This document shows positions 53,541-64,000 of a DNA stretch of 64,000 bases, one piece after another; the first letter of the stretch is position 1, and each line of letters opens with the position of its first letter. Location of the stretch: assembly GCF_040939455.1 (NCBI RefSeq), contig NC_134136.1, positions 107,124,014-107,188,013 on the forward strand. The letters run 5' to 3'. The DNA is from Microcebus murinus. Its lineage: Eukaryota; Chordata; Mammalia; Primates; Cheirogaleidae. A program made the translations under genes and the position numbers. The notes under the pieces are model-generated. The model worked only from the letters and a program-made list of their open reading frames with translations. It was not told the origin of the DNA and ran no database searches.

Positions 53541-54619
53541 ATATTTAATTGATGCATCTTTATATGGGGGTGGAGGCCATTATCTTTAATAGCAGAATAG
53601 TTTGATTCAATTACCTACATGTACAGTTTCTCAATTGGACAAAGTAAGAGAGAAACTGATTTATAATCACTAACTATAACTTCACATAGCAGGAAATTGG
53701 AAGAATCTCCATTCATCCTTTGTCATGATTATCATAGCAATGGCCCTGAAAGTATATTCTCACTATCTCTCTTTGTAACTTATCCACTATTCCATCCACA
53801 TATTTCTATGAATTCAAAAATAATAATAATTAAGCTAAGTTGGAGCATGAATAACCAAAGGAAACAGCTTGAAATAGAATTTTTTGCAAATGTTCAGATA
53901 ATATTGATAGGCTAAGTTTCCAGAGGTTTATATAAACCAAAGACAAATTAGCCCTAAGCTTTGAGATTGTTTTTCAATTTCTCATTATAAATTTGTTTCT
54001 CCATGTGAGTGTTGTGATGAAAAATGAAGTAGATGAAATTTTCAATAAACAGTACATGCATTGCCAAAAATTAGAGTCAAGTAATTCTATAACTCTAGGT
54101 ATTTATACTAAACGAAATAAGAGAAAAAAGGAAACCTTAATGTTATAAGTTTAAACTAATTATGATAATATGGATTTGCCTCCAAATTTTAAAGTAAAAT
54201 AATGGAAAAACACAATTTTATTTTGGCAGAAATAAATCGTTTGTATTTTGTACTGATGCACACTATGCTTTGAGCATATTATATGTGATTTACTACTGTG
54301 TTTTAATTTAAGCTATTTTCACTGCCTAGAATACCTGGTCCTATTTCTTTTCAATTATTTCACTGACTAAATGTTATTAATGAGACAATGCCCAGGTGCT
54401 TGCTGTGTAGTTATTTCTCTAAATACCTCAAAAGCTTGAATTACAATACCCTTTCCAACCTCTGTAATTGTATTGCTAGGTAGATTGTATCATATACTAC
54501 CATGTAATCCTAGCTTATGCATACACACTCAAACACACATGTATGACTCACAGACATACAAAGTGGAAAATTAAAAAAAATAACTCTATTAAGAGACCTG
54601 AGATTATTTTTTAAATGTT
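53541..54619. other. Unassigned intron
   Basis: AT-rich stretch between the older and the young L1; nothing recognised. 56,181-57,104 is similar. Confidence 0.5.
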
Positions 54620-56175
54620 TGGTATCAGAGTAATATTTGCTTCATAAAAGGTGTCAGGGAGGTTTCCATTCTTCTCGATGTTGTGGAATAGTTTCTGCAA
54701 GATAGGTACTAGTTCTTCTTTGTAAGTGTGGTAAAATTCGGGTGTGAAGCCATCTGGACTGGGACTTTTCTTTTTAGGGAGATTTTTAATTGCTGTTTCT
54801 ATTTCAGCTCTTGAGATTGGTCTGTTCAGGGAATCTATTTCTTCCTGATTGAGCCTAGGGAGGCTGTGTGTTTCTAGAAATTTGTCCATTTCCTCCACAT
54901 TTTCCAGTTTGTGTGAATAAATATTTTTGTAGTACTCATAAATTATATCTTGTATCTCTTTGGGATCAGTTGTGATATCTCCTTTTTTGTTCCTGATGGA
55001 GCTTATTAGAGATTTCTCTTTTCTGGTTTTCGTTAGCTTAGCCAGTGGCATGTCAATTTTGTTTATTTTTTCAAAGAACCAACTTTTTGTTTTGTTAATC
55101 TCCTGAATAGCTTCCCTGTTTTCAATTTCGTTTAGTTCTGATTTGACATGATGAAACTAAAAAGCTTCTGCACAGCCAAAGAAACAGGCATGAAAGTAAA
55201 CAGACAATCTACAGAATGGGAGAAAATTTTTGCATCCTACGTATCCGATAAAGGGCTGATAACTAGAATATACTTAGAACTCACAAAAATCAGTAAGAAA
55301 AAAATCAAATAACCCTATTAAAAAGTGGGCAAAGGACTTGAACAGAAACTTTTCTAAAGAAGACAGAAGAATGGCCAACAAACATATGAAAAAATGCTCA
55401 TCATCTCTAATCATCAGGGAAATGCAAATCAAAACTACAATGAGATATCACGTAACTCCAGTGAGAATGGCCTTTATCAAAAAGTCTCCAAATAACAAAT
55501 GCTGGCGTGGATGTGGAGAGAGAGGAACACTCCTACACTACTGGTGGGACTGCAAACTAGTTCAACCTCTGTGGAAAGCAATATGGAGATTCCTTAAAGC
55601 GATACAAGTGAATCTACCATTTGATCCAGCAATCCTATTGCTGGGTATCTACCCAAAAGATCCAATGACACTCTACAAAAAAGACACCTGCACTCGAATG
55701 TTTATAGCAGCACAATTCATAATTGCAAGGCTGTGGAAACAGCTCAAGTGCCCATCAATCCAAGAATGGATTAATAAAATGTGGTATATGTATACCATGG
55801 AGTACTATTCAGCTCTAAGAAACAATGGTGATATAGCACATCTTATATTTTCCTGGTTAGAGCTGGAACCCATACTACTAAGTGAAGTATCCCAAGAATG
55901 GAAAAACAAGCACCACATATATTCACCAGCAAACTGGTATTAACTGAGTAGCACCTAAGTGGACACATAGGTTCTACAGTAATAGGGTATTGGGGAGGGG
56001 GGAGGGGAGAGGAGGGTGAGTATCTACATATATAATGAGTGACATGTGCACCATCTGAGGGATGGTCATACTGGAAACTCAGACTTGTGGGGGGAGGGGG
56101 GAAAGGGCATTTATTGAAACCTTAAAATCTGTACCCCCATAATATGCTGAAATAAAAAAAATAAAAAATAATAAA
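54620..56175 (+). mobile_element. Young 5'-inverted L1 (twin priming), strepsirrhine type
   Basis: 54,620-55,148 is L1 ORF2 in antisense and still carries a 146-codon open frame on the minus strand (54,611-55,051), including [12 protein letters not shown] and [20 protein letters not shown] from the region before and at the start of the reverse transcriptase. At about 55,150 the strand flips to sense ORF2 C-terminus (201-codon frame 55,338-55,943, with [19 protein letters not shown], ending SPANWY). Then come a G-rich 3' UTR and an A-rich tail ending near 56,180. Long intact frames and low divergence indicate a recent, lineage-specific insertion. The middle ~2 kb of ORF2 is missing at the inversion joint. 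No clean target-site duplication was found by eye. Confidence 0.95.
55986..56107 (+). other. G-run clusters in the L1 3' UTR
   Basis: Two clusters, GGGGAGGGGGGAGGGG with GGAGGG just behind it (55,992-56,016) and GGGGGGAGGGGGG (56,089-56,102). The first has four G-runs of three or more with single-to-few base loops, the pattern of an intramolecular G-quadruplex. Such tracts are a known property of L1 3' UTRs. Confidence 0.7.
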
Positions 56176-57104
56176 AAAAAAGTTTGAAGAAAATAGTGAC
56201 TTCTTTAATTTCTGATTATCAAATCAATATTTTTTTCTAATGTAATCTATTCAGAATGGATTGACACTTATTGTATATCAGGTCCTATGCTAGTTCCTGA
56301 AGATAAATAATGTAGAGGAAAGATGCAACCATTGATCTCATTGTGCTAATAGTGTATTTTACATGAATTAATTCCACTGTGTCAGGCCATATAGTATAGG
56401 TTTTTCTAAATTATATTTAAATTTATTTAAATGGTTTAAGATTAGAGAAAAGTAAAATAAATATATTAACTGAATAAAATATCCATGATGATGATAAGAA
56501 AAGCATTGAAATAGGAAGACAAAATAATTAACATTCTTTTGATTTTTTTCTTTCTAAAGGAATAACTCAATAGTCATCACACCTATTTTATAAGTTTAAT
56601 CAAATTTTTCAACTAAGTTTTTGTCTATCAAGATTTTTTATTGTTGTTATCTTTTCTATTTTCTCTTTTTAGGATTGGAGGGGGAACAATATGAACTCTT
56701 AGAAGACAATGCATTTTTAGGGTGTAATACCAAGCCCGTCTCAATTCACATTCATTAAATACTTGTAAAATAATGAACAAAATTGGTTACAGACAGCATA
56801 CATTCCTCTGCTCTTCTCTCAGAGAATTTAAGTTACTTACATTTTCTTTTACTGTTATTTGTTACTTATCCCATACCCAAATAAGCAATTTCATTTATAT
56901 GGAAATGTTCTTTAGTTTACATTTTTGCCCCCAGATGGATTTTTTATGCTTTTCTACAAAAAACACTTAAATAGGTCCTAAATTGACTATCTTGGAACAT
57001 GAATGTTGAATAAGCAAATAGAGAAAATTATTTTCATAATTGTCATGTCTAGCATATAAAAATGGCATAAAATGTTTAAAAATTGATACAATTTAAAGGA
57101 TTAC

Positions 57105-57235
57105 ATTGGTGTAGTGATGGATATGTTAAATGGCTTGATTGAATCTTTGTGTGATACATACATGGATCAAAACATCACATTATACCTCATGCATATATAT
57201 AATTTCTATTTGTAAATTAAAAATAATACAATGAA
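57105..57235 (+). mobile_element. Old L1 3' terminus
   Basis: GTGATGGATATGTTAAATGG, GATCAAAACATCACATTATA and AATTTCTATTTGTAAATTAA match the terminal 3' UTR of old L1s in sense. It abuts the start of a reversed L1 at about 57,238 and looks like a separate insertion. Confidence 0.65.
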
Positions 57236-58599
57236 AAGGGGTAGCTGTGCATTAGATCCCTAGATTTATTCCTTGTACATAACTGCAAGTTTGTACCCTT
57301 TGACTTACTTCTCATTTCCTCCTCACCTCTGCCCCTGGTAACTTCCATTGTACTCCATGTTTTTATGCATTCAACATTTTTTTTCAGATTCCACATCTAA
57401 GTGAGTTAATGCAGCATTTCTATTTATGTCTTGCTTATTTCATTTAGCATGATGTCCTCTCAGTTCCTCTATATTTTCACAAATGGTACTATCTCTTTTT
57501 TAAGGCTGAATAGTATTCCACTATGTATCTATCACAATTTCTTTATCCATATATCTGTCAATGGACACTTAGGTTGTTTCCATATCTTGGCTGTTATTAA
57601 TAATGCTGCAATAAACATGGCAGCACAGTTATCTCTGGGAGATTCTGACTTCATTTCCCTTGGGTATATACCCAGCAGAGGTATTGTTGGTTCTTATGGC
57701 AGTTCTATTTTAATATTTTGAGGAAACAACATACTGTTTTCCATAATGGCTATACCAATTTATATCCTCAACAAGAGTATATGAATTTTCTCCATACCCT
57801 CTCCAAAACTTAATACTTGTTGTTTTGATAATACCCATCTTAACAGGTGTGAGGTAACATGAAAGATTAGATTTTCATTTCCCTCATGATTATCGATATT
57901 GAGCACCTTTTCATGTACCTGTTGGCAATCTGAACGTTTTCTTTGGGAAAAAATTGTCTATTCAGGTCCTTTGCTCATTTTTTAAATTGGGTTATTTGTG
58001 TTTTTGCTATTGAGTTTTGTGAGTTCCTTATATATTTTGAATATTAGTCCGTTATCACATACATGATTTGCAAATATTTACTCCCAATCTATAAGCTGAA
58101 TTTATTTTTATTGTTGATTGCTTATTTTGCTATGTAGAAGCTTTTTAGCTTGATGTAGTTCCACTTATTTACTTTTGCCTTTGGTGCCTGAGATTTTGAC
58201 ATAATTTCTAAAAAATCATTGCCACGGTTACTGTGAGGGAGTATTCCCCCTATATTTTCTTCTAGGAGTTTTATTGTTTCAGGTCTTATGTTTAGGTCTT
58301 TAATCATTTTCAGTTGATTTTGTATACAGTGTAAGATAAGGGTCTGAATTTAACACCATCTTTTATTGAAGAAACCGTCCTTTCCCCGTGTGTCTTCTTG
58401 GTGGTCTGGTCCAAAATTAGTTGATTGTTTATCCTTAGGTTTATTTTTGGGCTCTCTATTCTTTTTTTTTTTTTTACTTTTAAACTGTATATTTATTATT
58501 TCAGATATACAAAGAAGCCATATGGACTCAAAGTAGAACTATAGGAATGTTTCTGCTTATCCCACCAAAATATAGTATAATTTTCCAAATTGTATCCAA

Positions 58600-59133
58600 C
58601 ACTGCTAAATCTATGTTATCTATTATTGCATAGCAATCTAATCAAAATTTGGTGATCTAAAACAACCATTTATTTGCTAATGATTCTGTGGATAAGGAAT
58701 TCTTTTTTACTCATTTAGATGGTTCTGTTCCCTGTGACATTTACTGAGTCTTTCCTTGGTTTCATTCAGCTGGTGTCTGGGCTGGGCCAGAAAGTCCAAG
58801 AAAGATTCACTCCCATGTCTGGTGTCTCAGTGCTTCTCTATTGGCCTCTTTATCTCTCCATGTAGCTTGGGCTTCCTCATAACATCATGGTCATAAAACA
58901 GCCATATTTCTTAGATGGCTGCTGTCTTCTAAGAGGGAGTGCTTTAAGAGAACAGGTAGAAGCTGCAGATTTCACAAGGCCTGGTCTTGGATGTTATACA
59001 GTGTCACTTCTGTCACATTTTATTCATCAAAAAATGTCACAGGGTCAGCCCAGAGTCAAAGGGAGGGGAAATAAACTCTACCTCTCAATATGAAGAATGG
59101 CAAAGGGAAACTATGTGAAAGTTTCTAATTGTT
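58600..59133. repeat. Ancient interspersed repeat between 38-bp direct repeats
   Basis: TATTATTGCATAGCAATCTA, GGTGATCTAAAACAACC, CAGCTGGTGTCTGGGCTGGG, CCAAGAAAGATTCACTCCC, CTTCTGTCACATTTTATTCA and AGTCAAAGGGAGGGGAAATA form the order of a well-known mammalian interspersed repeat whose subfamily I cannot name with confidence. The direct repeats are at 58,562-58,599 and 59,134-59,171 (34 of 38 identical). Confidence 0.6.
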
Positions 59134-59219
59134 CTACTAAAATATAGCATAATTTTCCAAAATGTATCCAAATATCTTTAATTTATCTACAATCTTTTTA
59201 AAATAAAAATATTTTTAGC

Positions 59220-59357
59220 CCTGGGCACAATGGTGTGTACCTGTAATCCCAGCTACTTGGGAGGCTGATGGAGGAGGATTGCTTAAGCCCAGGAATTCAA
59301 GAACACCCTGGGTGATTTTGTGAGACTACTCCCCCAGTCCCCACACCTGTCTCAAAA
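59220..59357 (+). mobile_element. Fossil Alu-like monomer (FLAM/FAM class)
   Basis: A single 7SL-derived arm: ACCTGTAATCCCAGCTACTT, GGAGGATTGCTTAAGCCCAG, a diverged middle and CTGTCTCAAAAAAATTT at the end. No second arm follows, so this is a free monomer older than dimeric Alus, or a truncated arm. It lies within the 2.68-kb retroposed insert. Confidence 0.8.
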
Positions 59358-59964
59358 AAATTTAAAAAATGCAAAAAACCAAAATATGTTTACCTACACT
59401 CAAAAAATAGAATAATTACCCAAACTCTTAGAGAAGAAAAATATTAAGGACTCCTAATGTTAACAAAAGTTCAGCATTGTCCCTGTGGCTGCATCATAAA
59501 ACAAGGACAAGTGGTTTGATGAGAAGGAAAGAGATTAATAATTTGCCAGCAAATGAAGAGAATGGTGGACTCCTGTCTCAAAGTACCAACTTCCTGCCTC
59601 TCAGCAGAAGTACAGATCTTTTAAAGGTTCTGATTACCCATAATCCCATCTTGGGCTAAGACAATCTTGTGACCTCCACCCTGACAATTTCCTTGAACTA
59701 ACTCCTATGGCACAAAGAACAAAGGACACTCTCCTGCCCCTCCTGACCACTGGCCTGAGGCAGGGATGTAGGTTTTAGTTCTTAAATAAATCTGGCCACT
59801 GGCATAGATGCTAAGGAGGCCACTGGAGGTGAAGGTGATCTGTTCCTATGGGTTTTGATACCCTGACTACATTTAGATCCCCTTTAAAGACTGGGGCTCT
59901 GACATTTAGATGGCACAGCTAAATGGAGACAGAGTTCTCATAGACTTGTCTTCTACCCAATGCT

Positions 59965-60515
<551 letters not shown>

Positions 60516-61080
60516 TTTCACAAGAGTGATAATGGACTCTTTTTTATAGCAGAGGTAACACAACAAATCCCTGCCTCAGCTGGAAACAGAGAAGTGGAAG
60601 GGCCCCTATGAAGTGCCTCTAACAATTCATACCTCTTTAAAATTGTCAGAAGTAAAACCTTGAGTCCATCATACCAAAGATAGAGGGAAACTCCTTAGTG
60701 AGGATTTTCCCAGGCTATCACCTCTTCTGGTGATCTGTCTTGCTGCTGGGTAGGTTATCCTAAACCTCATTTGGTTTGTACATGATTTCTGAATTTGGAA
60801 AAGCCAGCCTCTCAGCACCTACAGGGTATAACTAACAGCTCTGCACTCAGAGGTCCCATGTTTCTTTTCTAACCTGCCTTGTATTGGACATTGTGTGCAG
60901 GGTGACAGTCCATTTCAACTTGTCAATCTTCACAGTTGTACTTATTGCTTATGCCCTTTTCCTCCTGATAATCTTTACCTTCCAAATAAAACATCACTCT
61001 AATTCAGTAGAAAGTAGGTTGATTACTATGTTGCCCCTCCTTCCATAGATATAGAAGAGTCAAATTGACAGTGGGAAATA
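60516..61080 (+). pseudogene. Endogenous gammaretrovirus-like pol/env fragment (3' part)
   Basis: Resumes at 60,525 with SDNGLFFIAEVTQ, from the integrase core around a catalytic Asp. A deletion follows, then, in another frame, the C-terminal integrase type KWKGPYEVPLTIHTSLKL (60,593-60,646). After that come VHHTKDRGKLL and a leader-like stretch (LLVICLAAG) suggesting the pol-env overlap. The rest of env is missing or unrecognisable. Frameshifts, a stop and large deletions make it inert. Confidence 0.7.
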
Positions 61081-61396
61081 TGTAACAGAGAAAATAGACT
61101 GGAAAGGGGTAAAAATGTTTTCTGTCTCTTCAAAAATCCTTCACTGTTTTTGGGCTTTCTATTCTGTTCCACCTGTTTATGTATCTCTTTTTATGTCAGT
61201 GCCATACTGTTTTTATGACTATAGCTTTTAATATAATTTGAAATCAAGAAGTGTGATATCTCCAACTTTTTTTCCTTTTTTTAGATTTCTTTGGCCATTT
61301 GGGATCATTTGTGTTTTTATATGAATTTTAGAATTTTTAAAACATTTCTCTGAAAAATGCCATTGGGATTTTTATGGGGATTGCATTGACTCTGTA

Positions 61397-61710
61397 CAGT
61401 TGGCCCTTCATATCTGTGGTTCCACAACCCTGAATTCAAGAAAGCATGAATCAAAAATATTTGGGGAAAAAAACAATAAAAATAATACAAATAAATAGCA
61501 ATACAGTATAACAACTATGTATATGGTATTTACATTGTATTTGGTATTATAAGTAACTTAAAGATTATTTAAAATATATGAAAGGATGTGCGTAATTATA
61601 TGCAAATATTATGCCATTTTATTAAAAGGACTTGAGCAGTTTTGAATTTTGATATCCACAGGGGTCCTAGAACCAATCCCCCATGGATACAAAGGGACAG
61701 CTATCTATCG
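61397..61710 (+). mobile_element. MER2/Tigger-like DNA transposon inserted in L1
   Basis: Starts CAGTTGGCCCTTCATATCTG and ends CCATGGATACAAAGGGACAG. Inner motifs: ACAGTATAACAACTATGTAT, GGATGTGCGTAATTATATGC, GAACCAATCCCCCATGG. It sits in reversed L1 sequence that reads continuously from GATTGCATTGACTCTGTA to TCGCTTTGGGTAGTATGG, with TA at both joins. Confidence 0.88.
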
Positions 61711-61911
61711 CTTTGGGTAGTATGGACATTTTAACAATATTAATTATTCCAATCACATACATGGGATAACTTTCCATTTATTTGTGTCTTCTTCAATTTC
61801 TTTCACCAATATTTTATAGTTTTCAGTGTACAGAACTTTCACTTCCTTGGTTAAATCTATTCCTAAATATTTCTTTCTTTTTGATATTATCATAAATGGG
61901 ATTTTTTTATT

Positions 61912-62128
61912 TCTTTTGTGAATAAATCTTTATTTGCATAAAGAATAATAAGTGATGGACATACATAATCATACAGAGTAGTATAATGGACTTTGGAGAC
62001 TCAGAAGGGGGTGGGCAATAAGGCAGCTGATGGATCAAAAATTACCTATCAGGTACAATGTATACTATCAGGGTGATGGGTACACTAAAAGCCCTGGCTT
62101 CATCACTATACAATTCATAAATATATGA
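61912..62128 (+). mobile_element. 5'-truncated old L1 3' end within the reversed L1
   Basis: Sense L1 3' UTR: ATGGACTTTGGAGACTCAGA, CAGGTACAATGTATACTATC, AGGGTGATGGGTACACTAAA. The surrounding L1 is in the opposite orientation, so this is a separate later insertion. Confidence 0.7.
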
Positions 62129-62502
62129 ATTCAAAAGCCTTTTATGTACCTATTGAGATGATCATATGGTTTTTAATCTTTCATTTTGTGAATGTGTTAC
62201 ATCACATTGATTGATTTGTACATGTTAAATAAATCTTGCACCCTAAGGATAATCCCACTTGGTCATGCTTTATTACCTTCTTGATGTTTGGGTGAATTGC
62301 TTTGCTAATATTTTATTGAGGATTTTTACATGTGTGCTCTTCCTAGATATTGAAGTATATTTTTTTTCTTTACAGTACCTGCCTATTTTTGGTACTCAGG
62401 GTAAAGCTGGACTAATCAAGTTGCTTTGGAAGTATTCCCTCTACTGTTATTTTGTGGAAGATTTTTAAGAAGGATTAATATTAATTCTTTAAATATTTAG
62501 AG

Positions 62503-62770
62503 GAAATGGGGAAAAGTAGGTCAAAGGACACAAACTTGCCGTTATGTAGAATGAATAAGTCTAGAAATCTAATGTTTAGCAAGATGATGTATTTAATATT
62601 GCATTGTATACAGAACATTCGTTAAGAAAGTAACTGTGGAAGGTGATGAATGGCATAGTTTCCTTGAATGTAGTAATCATTTCATGTATTATGTATTTGT
62701 ATAGCATAACATTATGTTGTATATCTTAAATATATACAGTAAATGAATAAAAACTAAAACTAAGTTAATA
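62503..62770 (+). mobile_element. Old L1 3' terminus
   Basis: GGTCAAAGGACACAAACTTG, ATGAATAAGTCTAGAAATCT, TATTGCATTGTATACAGAAC, TATATCTTAAATATATACAG: the 3' UTR of an L1M-type element in sense with degraded tail (TGAATAAAAACTAAAACTAA). Confidence 0.8.
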
Positions 62771-63852
62771 CATATTACTATATTTAAAATGAGAAAAATT
62801 AGATTCAACCCTTCACAAATCAAATTTAATGTATAGCTTAAGATGATGAAGTTTTAATTCTTGAAGAAGTCCCTTCAAAAATTGACCAAACTAAAAACTA
62901 TAAATATACAATTAAGAATTATATATTTTAAAATAATAATAAACTCCAAATGAAATTTGACATTTTTTCCTGCAGAAACTAAATGAGGTTAATACAATGG
63001 GTGAAGTCAACATAATTTACAAGGCCATTGTAGCTGAAATGCTTCAAATAAATTTCTGTTCCGTTTTTATCCTTTTCATAAAGTTGATTTATGAAGAAAT
63101 ATGTAAGACTAGAGTAGTCAACTAAAGTATGCTTTTTTATATGATTATTTCACACAAAATGGTTATTGACCATATGTATTTTGCCTAGGCCTTTACCCAG
63201 AGGAGCTGTTAACATAATTCATTTACAATTCAGTTAGCAAGAAAACGTGTTAAATTTAATTTTACTCTGAAATAATAAATCAAACCAATGTGAAATATAT
63301 TACATCCCATAAAATGAACAAACACTGATCAAATTGTGCAGCTGAACTATGAAGCTCACATATCCCAAGACAGTTAAAAATAGTTATTAAATAAGTCTCA
63401 AGATCCAAAGGGTTTACATAAGCACAGATGGACAATTTGGGGTCATACTATCAGCCCTTTTGTGTAAGTTTATTATGATGAATTAAAATAGTAACATCTT
63501 ATAACCTACATCAATAATTACTCAAGTCCTTCTCTAATCATAAAAGAATAAGTTTTAAAATGTGATTGAGATGAAAAAAATGTTTGTATCTTATGTTGAT
63601 TATCAGCATGATCTTTAGCATCTTAAGTAATTGGGAAAAATAAACCTACCAAAATCAGAATCCTCTTATTGGGATCAGAAAGCTCTAGTAAACATCAAAT
63701 AAACTTTAACATCATAGTCTATAAATAATACAGCATCAAGTAGCATGCCTTAGCCAAAGATAGTTCTTACTAAATAATTATTGTTTGTTGCATCAATGTA
63801 ACACAATAGATCAAAGAAAGAAAAGAATCTTAATCCTTGGTTTAGAATTTAA
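62771..63852. other. Unassigned intron
   Basis: AT-rich unique-looking sequence up to the reversed young L1 at the window edge. No exon or repeat recognised. Confidence 0.5.
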
Positions 63853-64000
63853 ACTTTTTTTATCATATTATGGGGGTATAAATCTTGTTAGGGTTACATA
63901 TATTGCCCCTGCCATTCCTCCCCTCGCCCCCCCCCCTTTACAAAAAGATCAAGCGTGTCCTACCCCCACGTGGTGCACATCGCACCTATTTTGTAAGTAT
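63853..64000 (-). mobile_element. Strepsirrhine-type L1 3' end (reverse), running off the window
   Basis: Begins with poly-T then CATATTATGGGGGTATAAAT, the reverse complement of the 3' end of the young L1 at 56,133-56,160 (TACCCCCATAATATG). The G-rich 3' UTR tract follows in reverse as a long C run (63,922-63,936), then GTGGTGCACATCGCACC, the reverse of the ATGTGCACCAT motif at 56,044. Only the first ~150 bp are inside the window. Confidence 0.85.

Noticed and set aside
54611..55051. The 146-codon minus-strand frame as a DMD-sense exon or gene
   Set aside because: It is inverted L1 ORF2; no splice sites or dystrophin similarity.
55338..55943. The 201-codon frame as a host gene
   Set aside because: It is the C-terminal part of L1 ORF2 followed by L1 3' UTR and poly-A.
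54595..56195. A target-site duplication for the young inverted L1 (aaatgttt / aaaagttt)
   Set aside because: Too short and imperfect, and adjacent to A-rich sequence; could be chance.
57105..57300. A further twin-primed L1
   Set aside because: The sense 3' terminus lies on the wrong side of the reversed L1 for twin priming; two separate insertions are simpler.

Overview
The window is X-linked genomic DNA from a primate, most likely a strepsirrhine (lemur-type). It carries a short internal part of the dystrophin gene (DMD) on the minus strand. The locus call rests on two exons with intact splice sites: exon 8 (29,460-29,641, 182 bp) and exon 9 (28,174-28,305, 132 bp), separated by a 1,154-bp intron 8. 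The rest is intron: about 34 kb of intron 7 to the right (upstream in the gene) and about 28 kb of intron 9 to the left (downstream). Exons 7 and 10 were not seen. The clade call rests on Alu dimers of the type I associate with lemurs (for example 16,925-17,258, with an expanded A/T-rich middle linker) and on an L1 3' UTR of a kind I associate with strepsirrhines (56,000-56,175 and, inverted, 63,853-64,000).

Layout. 1-28,173, intron 9: one Alu, MIR and L2 relics, old L1/HAL1 pieces, an L1 with a tiny 5' inversion and target-site duplication (13,038-13,834), a 3'-less L1 split by a young Alu (14,110-17,334), a pair of ~280-bp direct repeats 766 bp apart (17.8 and 18.55 kb), and an MLT1 LTR split by a hAT-like DNA transposon with a duplicated left end (21.56-22.37 kb). 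28,174-29,641: exon 9, intron 8, exon 8. 29,642-64,000, intron 7: old L1/L2/MIR/MER5A, two Alus, a HAL1-like relic (43.9-45.5 kb), a Tigger-type element (46.1 kb), an inverted old L1 (46.7-47.2 kb), a near full-length decayed L1 (47.59-53.05 kb), a young L1 with classic 5' inversion (54.62-56.18 kb), and a nested complex at 57.2-62.8 kb.

The most unusual stretch is that nested complex. An old minus-strand L1 is split at 58,462/61,147 by a ~2.68-kb insert. The insert is flanked by a 19-bp near-perfect target-site duplication and begins with poly-T, with an AATAAA signal in the right place on the minus strand, as expected for an L1-mobilised RNA copy. Inside it lie a fossil Alu monomer, a decayed gammaretrovirus-like pol fragment and, within the integrase-coding part, a ~255-bp piece strongly resembling the linker after the first nucleotide-binding domain of ABCC1 (MRP1). 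This looks like host sequence captured into a retroviral element. The same L1 was later hit by a Tigger/MER2-like transposon at a TA site.

The only functional gene supported is DMD. All other open frames are transposon remnants or chance. No tRNA, rRNA, CRISPR array or bacterial-type feature was seen. Subfamily names of repeats come from recognition by eye, not from a database search.
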